In this document: piece after piece, positions 1 to 12,334 of the stretch | Layout of the letters: every line of letters starts with the position of its first letter | Position numbering within the stretch: the first letter of the stretch is position 1 | DNA from: Myrica gale | Lineage: Eukaryota; Streptophyta; Magnoliopsida; Fagales; Myricaceae | Direction: 5' to 3' | NCBI GenBank assembly: GCA_963930655.1 | Contig: OZ005612.1 | Location: 1,369,001 to 1,433,000, forward strand | Length of the DNA stretch: 64,000 bases | The notes under the pieces: model-generated | What the model saw: the letters and a program-made list of their open reading frames with translations, nothing else | Told to the model about the DNA's origin: nothing | The model's database searches: none | Program-made: the position numbers and the translations under genes

Positions 1-1302
1 TTGGTTATGAAACTATTTGACCTTTGTTTATAGGCAGTTTAATCGTCCAATTACACAAACAATGTGACCCAGGTTGACCTGTTTTATTAGATTTTGGAAT
101 AAAAGGGATATTTTAGTATCATCCATGGTTTTCATTGCCTAATATAAGAGGTTTGGTAAAAAGGTGTAATCTATCACATTCTCAACTAGGCTTGTTACGT
201 TGTTTTCGTGAAGGAAAAAGAAAAAGAGGGAAATAAAATACCCTTTTTGTGTTTTACTTTCTTACACCTTTAGTTTAGTACAGGAAGGAGATAAGCCACT
301 CTGGGAAGGTACAATTCTCTGATAACTGCTTGCCCCCCCCCCCCCCCCCCCCCCCCCCCTCAACGTCAAGTTCTTATAGGTAAAATGGTGACAAACAACC
401 AGGAATTAGTGATTTTGCTTGTTATAACAGTCGTGACCAGAGACAGAAAAAAGGAGAAGAAAAGAAGAGCAAGTGGGGTTAACTGGGTCAGTCTTTCACT
501 GAAACCCAGGGAAAGAATATCCATAGCTTTTCCTTCCATGCTGTTTCATCACAGTACTTTTCTAACTGAATTTGCGTTGTTCCAGAGTCCAGACACGTGC
601 TGAGCTATGCTGTTGGCATTCGATAGCCGTATATTCCAGATGGCTTCCACAGCACACACATAAATGTTCTGTGCTGTCGTGTGTTGCCTATGCCTTAGGA
701 TGTCCTTGGAAACTCTGCTCCTTCTAAGCTAAAACTTGTTCCCCGCAAGTAGTTTATGCTCTCTTGTTTTGATCTCAAGGAGCCCTGGACCTGTTGCTTC
801 TGTAAGTTCTGTTTTGCTATATTTGTTAAGAAATGAAAGGTCTGTATTTTGTAAAGAGAGTAGAGCATATGAATTACTCTCTCAGTTAATTTTATTCATC
901 TTGAAAAAGCCTTTATAGAGATTATAATGAAAACAGTTCACTGAACTGTATTCGGTTTACAGCAACTAACCATCTAACTATCAAACAGAAAGCTGGGAAG
1001 GATAAAACGACAATGCTCTGATATTCTGTTATATTCAACAATATTCTCAGATTACGTGGAAGAATCTTCAAATGATTTCTGGATAATTGTGATGAAGCAT
1101 CACTGTTCCTCAATTTCGAGGGGTTTATTCGTGAAATTATTCTTTCTATGCTTATGTGGGTCTCGAATTATTGAGATGTTTTCGTTAAATTTGGTTGATA
1201 TGAATGTGAATTCCTGGAGCTGTTCTAAATAATAATTTCTGTTTTTTCAATTCTGTTTTCTAACACAAATTTCCTCTAGAAAGGAGAAGCAGCAAATTCC
1301 TG
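1..1302. other. Upstream flank of the coiled-coil gene
   Basis: No coding exon is recognisable here. The stretch holds AT-rich flank, a pure C homopolymer at 333-359, and the likely promoter and 5' UTR of the coiled-coil gene. The T-rich run ending just before 1280 would suit a 5' UTR intron acceptor, but I cannot fix the transcription start. Short open frames at 385-603 and 736-918 resemble nothing I know. Confidence 0.5.
333..359. repeat. C27 homopolymer
   Basis: An uninterrupted run of about 27 cytosines on the + strand. Its exact length is uncertain, because such runs are error-prone in sequencing and assembly. Confidence 0.9.
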
Positions 1303-4238
1303 ATGATGGTTGAGAAGCAAACCTCTGGTTTGTGTACAATTGAATGTGTGAAGAAGAGTGATAGCTTGTATCCAATGTATTTCGGTGTTTCTTGTGCATT
1401 CTACGCCCACCAACTCTTGTCAAAATCTGAAGTGGAACATGAAAGATGGTCCACAATATGTGACAAAATGCTTCAAGGAAGTGCCCATCTCCTTGGGCTG
1501 CTTGTGTGGAAGGTTCAGAGAGGTTCCAGTGGAGTGAAGTGTGAGCTTCCCCATAAACTGGAAACTGCTGAGAAAGAGATCGAAGAGTTGAAGAAGACGA
1601 GACGAGAAGATGCAAAAGCGAACGAGAAAGTCGTCAGCATATTTGCTGCACAAGAGCAGGGCTGGTTGAATGAAAGGAAGAAGCTGAGACAGCAGATTGG
1701 GGCTCTTTCGAATGTAATGAAGGTTTTTGAGAAAAAGAAGGGTGAAACTATTTCTGAATTGAATGAAACGATCAAAGAACTGGAGATAATGGTGCAGGGG
1801 AAGGATAAGGTATTGGAGGAAGAGAAGCAGAAGAAGACCGAGTTAGAAGAGACGCTAAAAGAGGCTGATAAAGCGGTCGAAGACTTGAGAGAAACTGCAA
1901 ACCGTGAAGCCCAAGAGCATTCTTCTGAGCTTTGGAAGAACAAAACAGCCTTCATTGAAGTTGTGTCAAACCAAAGGCAGCTTGAAGCTGAAATTGGCCG
2001 CTTACGTAGGCAAGTAGAAGCAACAAAACAAGAACTCGATGTAGTCTTAGAGCAGAAAGAGGTGGCAGTCTCGATGGCTCAAAAACTATCGCTGGAGATG
2101 ATAAAGCTGCACAAGGATTTGGAACAGAAAGACAAAATTCTGTCAGCAATGCTTAGGAAGTCTAAATTGGACACAGCAGAGAAACAGATGCTTTTAAAGG
2201 AGGTTAAATTATCAAAGGCCAAGAGAAAGCAAGCTGAACTAGAAACTGAAAGGTGGAGGGGAGCGTCTGAGACTAGACATGAAAGAATCTCGTTAAAGGA
2301 GGATGTTTACACAGGAGCAAGATGGGTACATTCTCATGCAACAGGGTCATCTAACACTGGAAAGACAAGATCACAGTCAACTGATTCTGCATTTGGGTAT
2401 GGGCATCTTGGGTTTAAAAAGGATGGGAAGGAGCCAGAATTTATTTCTCTACTCTCCCATAGCTTCTTACCTGAAGGGGATAACGAATTGGGTAAGGAGA
2501 AATTTCCCAGTTACCCTTTTAATTTAATGTATACCGTCTATTTCTTTAGCCAACATTAGTGATAGCTAAGTCATACATGTATATGTCTGTATATAAGTAT
2601 GTATTTGGATGTCTATACGTCCTTGATCTTGGATCTGTTCTAGATTCTTCTTTTCATTATACTTACACATTGTTGCTTTTGAAGGAATCACAACTGATGT
2701 AAAGCAATTGGAAAGTTGGGTATGTTCAGAAGCGGAGAAGTATGCAGCTGTAATTCAGCAGAGGCATCACATAGAAATAGATGCTTTTGCGGAACAAATG
2801 ACAATCAAAGATGAGAAATTAGAAGAACTTCGTTGGCAGTTGATGAGCACAGAACTAGAATCAAAGCGGCTTCAGTCACATGTTGAGAGACTGAACGACA
2901 ATATGTCCCAGCTCGTACATAAAAATATGAAATTGGAAGCCCTGTTAATGGAGCGAGAAGAAGAAATGAGTTCCTTTAAGGAGCAACTAGCATCACAAGT
3001 GAAGTGCCTAAATAGCCAGAAGATCAACTTAAAGTCATTTCTACGTAGTCCAGCAATAGCTGACGATGCCATTTGTTCTCCAGTCAAGATCATGAAGGGA
3101 AAACCCTGGGTGAGAGAACAAGCAACAAACATAAGTTCGGTGGACATGGATCAAGGGGAAGACCCTCAGAAAGTAGAAGAAAAGGCATCCTTTAACCAGT
3201 TCAAAGATGTAGGGTTAACAGTCCAATCTCCAGAAAAAGATTTACAACATGATGAGGATTTTGCGAATGAGGATCCTGTCCAAGACATGAGTACAAGTCC
3301 AGGGGATGTTGATACTGCTAAACAGTTGAACACACCTAGCCCAGCCTCGAGTAAGACAAACACTACCCTCTGGAGGGTGGATATTTATGCTCTTGGAGTT
3401 TCTTATAAGATCAAAAGGCTGAAGCACCAGCTGTTTATGCTCGAGAGGTTGACAGGAAAGAAAGAAAGCATTCAAGATACAGAAAGCATTCAAGATAATA
3501 GGCAAATTGGGATGAAAGCTTTTCTTTCAGTAATGTCTTTGCTGAATAAGCAAATTGGCAGGTACCAGTCCCTTCAAGAAAAGGCAGATGACCTTTGCAA
3601 ACGGAAGGTAAGCTTGGATCATTCGGTAAAAATGGATTCAGTGAAGTTTCAGTTCAAAACATTCTGTCCTTGAAATTGACTTTTTGTTAATTGAAATTTT
3701 TAACAAACCTCTCCATATAATCTTGCAAAGCTTTTGAAATATTGGTGATTCAGTTTGACTTCAATTAGGTCCTCAACTGGTGTCAAAAAGTAAATTCATT
3801 GGTCTTGGCCACTAGATGACAGTCTCATTGACATCTCTTTTGGCAGTTTGAAAGTGTAATCCTAAACTCATTCCTTATTATTTATAATTTCAGCGCGAGA
3901 ACGATCTATCTGTGAAATGTGGAGATGCTAGAATAGCAAGAACAAAGGGAGAGACAAAGACTCTAGAGCAATTCCTCGATGAAACATTTCAGCTGCAGAG
4001 ATATATAGTTGCAACAGGTCAGAGACTGATGGAAATTCAATCCAACATTGCCCCTGGATTTGTTGGCGTGGCTGAAGAGCTAAACCAGAATGCTAGCTTT
4101 GACATAAAGTGCTTTGCTGATAGTCTTAGAACTCTCTTTCAGGAAGTTCAGAGGGGTCTTGAGGTTCGGATAGCTCGAATTATTGGAGAACTTGAGGGGA
4201 CCCTGGCTCGTGAGGGGATGATAGATTTGAGAAGGTAG
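1303..4238 (+). CDS. Long plant coiled-coil protein (P38-related / filament-like family)
   Basis: Three exons: 1303-2491, 2685-3607 and 3894-4238, joined by GT-AG introns in compatible phase and giving about 818 residues. The start is the ATG pair at 1303/1306, followed by a conserved-looking opening (YPMYFGVSCAFYA around residues 24-36, then KMLQGSAHLLGLLVW). Residues 85-350 are heptad-rich coiled coil (runs of E, K, L, Q). A second coiled coil opens exon 2 (HHIEIDAFAEQM, then MSTELESKRLQSHVE). Exon 3 is a short helical C-terminal domain. From memory the family is annotated in Arabidopsis as ribonuclease P subunit P38-related (At5g53020) or as a filament/USO1-like coiled coil; its function is unknown. 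No transmembrane segment or enzymatic motif is visible. A scaffolding role is only inference. A 5' UTR intron is possible. Confidence 0.85.
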
Positions 4239-4589
4239 TGATAGAAAACCAATAATATTAAGCTGAGGTCCAATATGGGTTAGATGGTCAACTAGTATTT
4301 TCTGTGTTTATTCTCATTGCTATAGTTGAATTTGTACAGGGAACAAACACAAACCATTTTGATGTACTTTTAGATTCACTGTATTTGCAGCTAATGGTTC
4401 TTCTTTCTCGTGCTTCCAACTAAATTCTGGCTATAAATTAACTAAATATAATTACACTGGCCTACAAAGTGTTAATAATGTTTCGCTCTTAAACTATAAA
4501 GCTGTTAATTTAAGATCCGAATTACCCCTTAGACTCCAAATGGAGTCCAAGAAGAAGCACAAAAAGACTGAAGAACAGAGTAGGGCTAA

Positions 4590-4770
4590 TAGTATTTGAA
4601 TCAAATAGTACTTTCAAAGAGGCAGAAGCTGTCAGGCTAGGAGTTGAAAAGGCTGTGAAGGGAGGGTTTACTGCAATTATTGTGGAAGGCGACTCACTGG
4701 AGGTGATTGAGGCTCTCAAAACTTTTCCTAGCGCCCAAAGAGGTCAACAACTTGATTACTGGAGGTGATT
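4590..4770 (+). pseudogene. Fragment of a plant RNase H-like (RVT_3) domain
   Basis: Reading + strand from about 4590 gives an uninterrupted stretch with FKEAEAVRLGVEKAV, then AIIVEGDSLEVIEAL. This is the signature of the RNase H-like domain found at the end of many plant LINEs and in host RVT_3 proteins (A/E-rich helix, then hydrophobic-EGDS and a helix). It stops soon after the first copy of a 59-bp direct repeat. Upstream catalytic motifs are absent, so this is a relic. The parent could be a LINE or a host gene. Confidence 0.6.
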
Positions 4771-5029
4771 GATGTTGTGTTTGTGTTGTAAAATTTTAGT
4801 GTTGTTAAAATTTTAGGTATTGGGTTTAGTGAAAAAGTGAAGAGAGAGGTAATTTTTTATATTTTTGTAATAAATAGTAATGATTTGATGGGGAGAGAGA
4901 GATTATATTGTAATATTTAATTGTGTTAAAATTTTAGAGAGGGTAAAATTTTGGTACACAAACGCACCATGAGGCTCTCAAAACTTTTCCTAGCGCCCAA
5001 AGAGGTCAACAACTTGATTACTGGAGGTG
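4709..5029. repeat. 59-bp direct repeat (4709-4767 and 4971-5029) flanking a MITE-like insert
   Basis: The two 59-bp copies read identically by eye (GAGGCTCTCAAAAC through ACTGGAGGTG). The 203 bases between them are AT-rich with imperfect inverted ends: GTGTTTGTGT near 4778 and, read from the other strand, GTGCGTTTGTGTACC ending at 4970. This looks like a small non-autonomous DNA transposon inside the RNase H relic. The duplication is far longer than any normal target-site duplication. Confidence 0.7.
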
Positions 5030-5799
5030 TCAACACACCAAAAGAGGTGAGCCCAATGCATCCAAGATGGTTCATGTCGTTATAGGACAGGAGAGAAAGA
5101 ATTGAACAAAAAACAAAAGATTGCATAGAAATAGTTCTTTTAGTTGTATTTTTCATAACCTGCTTCTATCTACTTCTGATTATGGGGGAATGCATTCTAA
5201 TCACTTTGTGGGACTTGCCCTCTATGTTTGACCTCAAAACATCCGCTTTTGGAGACTTTTGGCAGCGATTCCTTATTTTTCATCCCTTTTCAAGCTTTCA
5301 TAACGTACGCCACACTTCTAAAAGAGCCAGGCTGCCAGAGAAAAAGATTTGTCGAGGAAACCACATGCCACTAAAAAGAGACCTCGCAGTCGTGGATTAC
5401 ATAATTATAGCTCCAAAATACTTAAAAACAGATTACCTAATAAGGGCCTAAAAGTAAATTCGGGGTCTTCAGTTGGGCCCCAAAGACCTTTCAATTACAA
5501 CTTTACAGCCCATCTAGCAATCTGGTGTTTCCATTGCGACTCCTGTCCTCTCTGGTTAACCTATTATATATTTAGGGAAATCAATGGCACCCAACATTGG
5601 GTATAACTTGAAGTACAATGGAAAATAATTGAGAGAGACCAGTAATGGAGAATAAATGCACTCCAAAGTCATATTCTTCCACCTGCCACCTTCACCTCAA
5701 GTGCGAGCTAGATAACCAGGCAGTCTCGTATGACTGTCTCAATGACCTTTTTGTGTCCCTTTTTCTTTTTCTTTTTCTTTTTTTGTCTGAATAATACAG

Positions 5800-6740
5800 T
5801 TCCTTGCCCAATAGACAGAGGAGAAGTCTAGAAACTCGTATTCCATCTAGAGAGGGCCTCTGCCCTCTCTCTAGATTTTCTTCCTCTGCGCTTGCTCTCT
5901 CCGCCCCCTTGCCCTATCCGGCGACGGGAGGAGCTCTTGCTCGTCCCGTCTTTCCCTTCTCTCTCCCTCTCTCCTCTCCTTTTTTTCCCTTGGCCTTTTG
6001 TTCCCCTTTCTCCCTTTCCGCATGCTCCTTCATTTGGGCGTTCTTCATGGGTAGATCTTGGCGGTTTGGGGACTTTTTGGTGGCCACGCTCCGTTCGGCT
6101 GTGCTCGTTCGCTCCCGGCCCTCCTCTGACCATTCTCCCAGAGCTCCTGCACCGGCGCGTGCGGTTCCACGCGCACCCGTGGGCCCGCGTGGATCTCACG
6201 CACCCGCCCTTCTTTTGCCTTGGTTGGGTTGTTGTGGCTTGTTGTTTCTCGGTCCAAGGGTTCTTTGCTGTGTATTTTGTGTTTGTAGTGTTGTGTCTAA
6301 TAACTTCATTTTTCTGGTTTGTGTTGGGACGGATCTCGTGGATGTTTGGTTGGTGCGGCGTGTTCATGCAGCAATGAAGCTCCTCACTTTGTCCCTCCTT
6401 TTGTATGTGCTGGTGTGGATGGGTTGTCGAGGCAATGAGAGTGCGGAGCTTGCTCGCCATTTCCTCTGGTATTGGTCTCCTTCGCGCGTGGCGGAGCTTA
6501 TGTCGGGTTCTTGTACCCTTTTTAAAAATATGGGTCTTTTGGCCCCCTTGTATGCAGTCTTTGTGGCTATTAGGATTCAGGCCCTTGTGGCCAGTTATTG
6601 TATGGTCTTTCGGGATGTTCAGTTTGCTGTTATGAGCTCTTTTGCCCCTATGTTTTGTACCGGCCTTGATGGCTCCTCTGTAATCAGCACTGTTGTTTCT
6701 TCTCCGTTAAATGAAATTTCACGTTACTTAGAAAAAAAAA
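5800..6740 (+). mobile_element. CT/GC-rich retroposon-like block with poly(A) end
   Basis: A CT-rich, unusually GC-rich block starts about 5800 and runs into GT-rich sequence. It ends in a short AT-rich tail (TTAAATGAAATTTCACG) followed by about nine A's near 6731-6739. This matches the 5' UTR plus 3' tail layout of a non-autonomous LINE-derived retroposon. A 374-codon open frame covers it but resembles no protein I know and mostly reflects base composition. I could not find a target-site duplication, so both ends are approximate. Confidence 0.4.
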
Positions 6741-7747
6741 TTACGAATGCAGATCAGATTCAAAGACTAGTGAAACCCCGAATGGATCGGATACCACGAA
6801 TACTCGGTGCCGAACAGAGAGAAAGGTGTCTCTTTTCTCGTTACAGTAATGCATTCATTTCACACCAAAACAAAAAAGAAAAAGAAAAAATAGTCTCATT
6901 TAGCGAATCTGACGCGCATAGGCTATAACTAAATTTATGAAAATGAAGGTCAAACATGGAAAATTCAAAACTAAGACTAAAGCAATATTTTAATCCAAAA
7001 AACATAACACGATCAGGCCTCATGAAGTTCACTTGTTGAAAGAGCAAAACAAATTAATACAATTCAACTGGTCACAAGTTTTTGGTGTTCAGTTCAAGTA
7101 ATTATACAATTAAACGCTCTCTAGTTTTCTGCGGAGCATCACTTTCACCCTGCTCTTCCCTGCGCAACTATCACTTTCATGGACAGCCATAAAACCAAAA
7201 TATACACAGAAACTGACATTATTGTACTTCTGTTTGAAGCTACTGATCATATGCAATTGCCGGCTTTCCCATGATTTTGCAAGAACTTTGACATGCAGGA
7301 GGATTATATATTACCGAGAGATTCCTGATACCTTTACCAAAGAAAACAAAATGGGAGATTAATTACTTGTAGAAATGGCTGAATTAGCATTTCGTACACA
7401 CATAGCACATAAATGGCGTGACCCTCACCTAACCCTTGCATATTCCCACACACTTCCTTCTTGGGTTATTCGATCGCCTTAATGCAGAAACCCTCTCTAA
7501 CTATGACTTTTCAATAGAACAAATAAGCAAATTAACGTTGATGGTCGTTGTCTACCAATAAAAGCTATGGACCTCTTAAGGTGGGACCGGAGGCGCTTTC
7601 GTAACGAAGAAGGTAAATGTTATGAAGAGAACTTGTTGCCATTTCTTGTGAAGAAGAAGCGCCTGGAGCGTTGCTGTGACCGTCACAATTCACATTCTCT
7701 CTCTCTCGCTCGCTCTAAATAACCAGACCCAGTTCTCTCTCTCTCTC

Positions 7748-7756
7748 TATAAAAAG
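7748..7756 (+). promoter_or_regulatory. TATA box of the DUF688 gene
   Basis: TATAAAAAG directly follows a CT-rich initiator-like stretch (7693-7747) and lies 139 bases upstream of the chosen ATG. That would place transcription near 7780 and give a 5' UTR of about 105 bases. Confidence 0.5.
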
Positions 7757-7886
7757 TCATAACTTACCTATCTCACAAAGTGACCAAAAATCAACTGGGT
7801 ATGCATGTTTTTCTGCAGAGAGAAAAGGATCTTTGAGTTTCTTGAGAAAGATTAAAGCCTTGAGAGATCAGAGAGACAGAAAAAAC

Positions 7887-10089
7887 ATGGGTTCCGAACC
7901 AGAGTACGAAGCAAGCTCCACACCACAGCTATCTTTGTTCTCGCTTCCAGGCAAGACGCCCGAGTCTCCAGGAATCCGAACACCACCGCTCCGAAGCACG
8001 GCTTCTGTTCCGTTTCAGTGGGAGGAAGCACCAGGCAAGCCGAGGCCATGCGCCACCGAATCCAAACCCAAGAATGCAAGAACCTTGGAACTGCCTCCCA
8101 GGTTGTTAAGTGAGAGTAAAACTACTAACGTATCCTCTCCAACGACTGTCTTGGAGGGGCCTTATTTCGGCCGGTCTTTGTCTGTATCTCACAGCCACAG
8201 GTTTGCCTTCAAAAGCCCAGAGGACCACGGCAGGAAAGTCGCTAAGGAGAAGGGAGGTCTTTTTGGGTCCATGAGGTGGGGGAGTTTCAGGAAGAACAAG
8301 GAGGTTCACCAGGCAAGTTTCGACTTCTCATCTCCGCGGGTGGTTGACGTAATTGGTGGCGACGTCTATACTAAGGTGAAGATCACAAGGATTAGGAGGA
8401 GAGGGAGCTTTTTAAGTATCTCCGACACAAAGTCAAATTTTTTGGTAAGTGCCAAGCCAACGGTTACCTGGCCTTTGTGTTCTGCACTTATTTTCAATCT
8501 GATCGAAATTTAAAGAAGCAATATGCATGATTAGAGACATAGGCTCACAGAGACTAATTCAGTCAAAGAACTTGAATTATCATGAGAGTCAGGGCTCAGG
8601 CTAACAACTCAAACATTAATTCAAGGTCTCCTTATCCTGATCTTAGATCATTTTGATCATCACTTCAGTTATTTTTATAGTTCATGACAACAACATCCTG
8701 TATCCTGGAAAATTCATAACACTCACGTAGATATTCCCATCTGAACTAGCCCAGAACACGATAAGATAGTAATAATCAGGGGTGGCTATAAGGCAATTGG
8801 GGCCTTAAGCCAAACTCTAAAACGAGGCCTTTTATAATAATTATAAAATAGTATATTTAAAAAAATATATTAATACAAATTAGTTAAAATTATTCTTATA
8901 AATTTTTGGAATACAAAATTATTTATCAAAGTGTTATATTCTAGATGTATTAATATATCGTTTTCAATCGATAATATTACTAATTCATTTAATCTTTCTT
9001 GGGTCATACTTAATATTAGTTTTAATGATAATTAAAATAAATACAATATAAAATAAAATTAAAGTAATTTTTTTAGAATAATAGCACTCATGACTTTGAC
9101 CAAAGATAAGAGTTGAGAAGCACTAAAAATTGATAAGAATAAAAAACAGAATGGGTGAGAGATGATTTTTGGATATTTTTGGTACTTGACAGATATTGTA
9201 TCAAGTAAGTTTAAGTGCTTTTAAAGATAGATTTTTAGTTGTTAGTTAAGGATTAAGTAGCTAGCAATATCTAAGGTAAACAAAAATTAAATAAATAAAT
9301 AGATTGCAATTAATGTCGTAAATAAGAAAATTTTATGGGGGGAGACTTTGTAAATACCACAAAAAGTGAAAGGAGATTTAATAGACATCTTCAATCAATA
9401 TGCTCTTTAAGTTAAGTTTTTGAGGTATTAATATTAAATTTTCTTTAAATATACAGAAAATTTTAAATTGGGGCCTCTTAAATTTGAAGAAAAGTTAATG
9501 CTTCTTCAATTAAAAAGATTTAATAGACCTCTTCAATCAATATACTCTTTAACTGTTAAGTTTTTTAGGCCTTATTATTAAATTTTAAAAAAAATATATC
9601 ATTACAAAAAATTTGAATTGGAGGCCTCCTAAATATGAGGGAAGGTAACTGTCTATGTTGCCTATAGCTAGAGTCGGCCCTAGTAATAATCTCTTGCCAT
9701 AGGCAACTTTTCATGACGTTTCTTGTTTTCAATTAGCCGAGATACATATATATATAAGCATAGATTAATCATACTTGAAATTGATTTCCAGCAAATATCT
9801 TAGTTCTCATCCCATTAGCTACCCAATTGATCATGAGAATTAATTTATTCTGTTCTGTTGAGGAAACCTTTTAACTTCTCCAGGAGACGAAAAATATAAA
9901 AAATATTAATCAATGTATAAAAAATGTTATCTCTGATGAACCTGATTGACTTCTCTAATCATTGATCTAATCCGGTATATAATCAGACTTCGCTGCATAA
10001 TACAACTGCAGGCCAGCATTTATGCAGGCTTTAAGCAAGTGGTCCCATGGAGACGTCGGCAAGAGAGACCGAAAAAGATGGGCTCCTGA
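7887..10089 (+). CDS. DUF688 family protein
   Basis: Two exons, 7887-8444 and 10012-10089, phase 0 at the junction, giving 211 residues. The hallmark VPFQWEEAPGKP is at residues 41-52. Exon 2 supplies the family's conserved end, ASIYAGFKQVVPWRRR, which proves that the 1.57-kb gap is an intron. Reading through the donor gives a spurious C-terminus ending at 8513. The protein is basic and serine/proline-rich with no membrane segment. The function of this plant-specific family is unknown. The start is the only ATG in frame after the CT-rich leader. The intron holds a complete 906-bp hAT-type insertion; the splice sites are intact, so the gene should still be expressed. Confidence 0.85.
8777..9682. 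mobile_element. Non-autonomous hAT element inside the DUF688 intron
   Basis: The 906-bp element is flanked by an exact 8-bp duplication GTAATAAT (8769-8776 and 9683-9690). Its ends are CAGGGGTGGC and, on the other strand, TAGGGCCGAC, followed on both sides by a CTATA-GGCAA motif. An 8-bp duplication with CAGGG-type ends is the mark of hAT transposons. It is AT-rich with no transposase frame. A partly duplicated internal segment (about 9380-9490 and 9520-9640, around CTTCAATCAATAT) sits near the right end. Confidence 0.85.
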
Positions 10090-10965
10090 TCATCAGCTGC
10101 CACACCCTCTGACCAATCATGCTTCCCGTTTCTAGTTGGATATCTTGTACAGCTCAAAAAGAAGGCAGCAATATGTTTGCTTTAGATCATTAGATGCAGT
10201 GTATATTATTATTTTTATATGATGATGCACTAAGAGCATTATTCTGCATAAAAATCCGTAATTGCTGCCACCTTGCTCGCAATGTGTTTGTGTGTGAAAT
10301 TCATTGAGAGCTCTCCCTCAAACATTTACGGCTATCATTGACAATTAGTCTGAATTCTCATTTCTAATAGAATTTTCTAAGATCATTTATAGGCGTATAG
10401 GAAGTCATTTTCTTATTTGTCTAGCTAATTAAACTCTTAATCCAAGTAGTATTATAATTGGCCAAGCATTGTCTACTATATTGATACTTATCCCATGCAT
10501 GTGTACCAATAGGCTTCTGTTGATTGTGGGAATTGAAAACTAGAGCTACCGACCCTTCTGCTAGAGATTAGGTTGATATTGGTACCAACATAAATAGGGT
10601 TTTGACTTGTCCAAAAGTCTGTGAGTATGTTTTGCTTTTCCAATTCCAGAACCTGAGAAGAGTATTCACCAAGGACTTTACGATGGCAGTTCTCCATGAC
10701 TAGAATATTTATGTGTACCATGAAAACCACAGCTAGCTAACTTTTAACATCAATATCACCTGTAACCCACAGTAACCCAGAAACTTAAATATCCTTTCTT
10801 TCAAATTCCAAACAAGTTCGTAGTACATATCCAATTCATTTTCCTCATGAAATTAACATGAAAAAGTACTGTGTGGTCATAAATGTGTGATATAGTCTAC
10901 TTAACTAACTACCCTCTCTCTCTCCCTCTCTCCCTCTCTCTCGCTAATGTCAAATGACAAGGAAG
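10090..10965. other. Intergenic region between DUF688 and RKD genes
   Basis: The two genes converge here, so both 3' UTRs and polyadenylation signals should lie in this stretch. A CT microsatellite is present at about 10914-10942. No further gene was seen. Confidence 0.5.
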
Positions 10966-12334
10966 TCAAGCTTGAATGGCCAGAGACCTCCTCTTTTTGT
11001 AATTTGCTTTGAAACATGCCTGCCTTAGCTTCTTGGCTCCCTCTGTCAGCTCTACATCTGGCAGTTTCTCTAGAAGTCTCTTGTGCTCCTCCAACATCAC
11101 TACTTCATTTGACAGACCCAATTCCTACAATGAAACCAACCACTTTAGACTCTGGGTAAGAAAGAAGGAAAACATGCACAGATTAAAACAGCAACTATTT
11201 GTGAATTATTCTTCCTATACGTAGAACATGATTTCTACACGCCTTTTCTCCCCTCTCGGGACTTGAGTACAAAAAAACAAGATTTGATAGTCAAAAACCG
11301 AGTTTTAATGTTGACCAAATTGAAATTAAGCTGTGCTATAACCAATATTGACAAGTTCAGAGTACTTATTCTGTCTACTTGAAAATTGATATGGAACTCT
11401 TATTGGGTCGCTCTCATAACGTGTGACATGATGTTGCTGTATGTGGACAAGGATTATCGTAGCCAAAATGGACGTACCTTAACATTGTCGATGAGGGACT
11501 TCAAGCTCTTGATCTTCCTATGAGGCCACCGCAGGATGTTAAGCTCCCTGCACCTTTTCTTCAACACAGTGAGTCCCACATTCATCTCCCTAGCTGCTTT
11601 GGTTATTGGGACATCAAAGTGCCTCTGTATCTCATCCAACTCTAACACAGTGGCCGACTTCTTCCTCCCACACGTCCTTTTTTCCTCTTCAGTCGTATTT
11701 GAACTTGCACATTCACTCTTAATTATCATTGAAGATAAAGATTCACTTAACTCATTTCCAAGATCGTCAAAATAACCAGTACAGTTTATTATGGAGTTTG
11801 CAGGTCTTTGCTCGACTACCACATCCTCATTAGGGAATGGAAGGTCGTGTTCAGCCAAGAAAAAGATAGAATCCAGATCCTCAAAGTCTTGGAAGTCAGA
11901 GAGGGATAGTTGCTTCGTATTATATGGCAATGGAAGCGGGTCGAACTCGAAGAAACTGTCCAGCGGTGGTAGTTCTAGTACTCTGCAGAAAAGAACACCC
12001 CAGAAGCAGACAACTTCCATTGTGAGCAGAACAAACAAACATAAATTAAACAATGTTTTAAACCTTTTTGGTTCTTTAAGAGTTGTTAAAAATAGATAAT
12101 TAAGATTGTTTGGTTCCTTAAAATTTATACCAACATTTTCCTCTACCCTTGTCCCATAATTTCCAAGAAGCATATATATATTAAAGAACGTGTATATATA
12201 AATGTACCACGCATAATAAAGAAATTAGCTGTTTCTTACTCATGAGAACTTTCTTCAGAGAACCAGTCAAATTCATGTGGGTTCTTCTCAACCTTGGGAG
12301 TATCTAGCTGGCCAGAATCCATCTGAGAGATCAT
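10966..12334 (-). CDS. RKD4: RWP-RK domain transcription factor, RKD class (probable RKD4)
   Basis: Three exons on the minus strand: 12334-12240, 11982-11478 and 11124-10966, giving 252 residues. A second in-frame ATG at 12322 would shorten the product by four residues. The acidic, aromatic N-terminal half (residues 1-130) looks like an activation region. The RWP-RK DNA-binding domain spans about 137-189 and carries RWPHRK at 183-188. The last exon gives a short helical tail (LEEHKRLLEKLPDVELTEGA). RKD proteins control egg-cell and early-embryo programmes; Arabidopsis RKD4/GROUNDED acts in the zygote. The RKD4 assignment rests on the neighbouring genes (hydrolase, RCF3, L9, TPR), which surround At5g53040 as I recall it. 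The family call is firm; the orthology is probable. Confidence 0.88.

Larger units (their letters stand above)
4239..7886. other. Intergenic region with transposon debris
   Basis: Between the coiled-coil and DUF688 genes. It holds an RNase H gene fragment split by a MITE (4590-5029), a CT-rich retroposon-like block (about 5800-6740), and the DUF688 promoter at the right end. Nothing else recognisable was seen. Confidence 0.6.

Noticed and set aside
1247-1955. Minus-strand open frames opposite coiled-coil exon 1
   Set aside because: They are shadows of the + strand coiled-coil codons; the + frame has splice sites and family motifs.
5804-6928. 374-codon open frame on the + strand, with long frames overlapping on both strands
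   Set aside because: Frames are open on both strands because the block is GC- and CT-biased; the product looks like no protein family and the block ends in a poly(A) like a retroposon.
8445-8513. DUF688 protein ending at 8513
   Set aside because: The sequence after 8444 is intron; a GTAAGT donor and the conserved ASIYAGFKQVVPW exon at 10012 show the true end.
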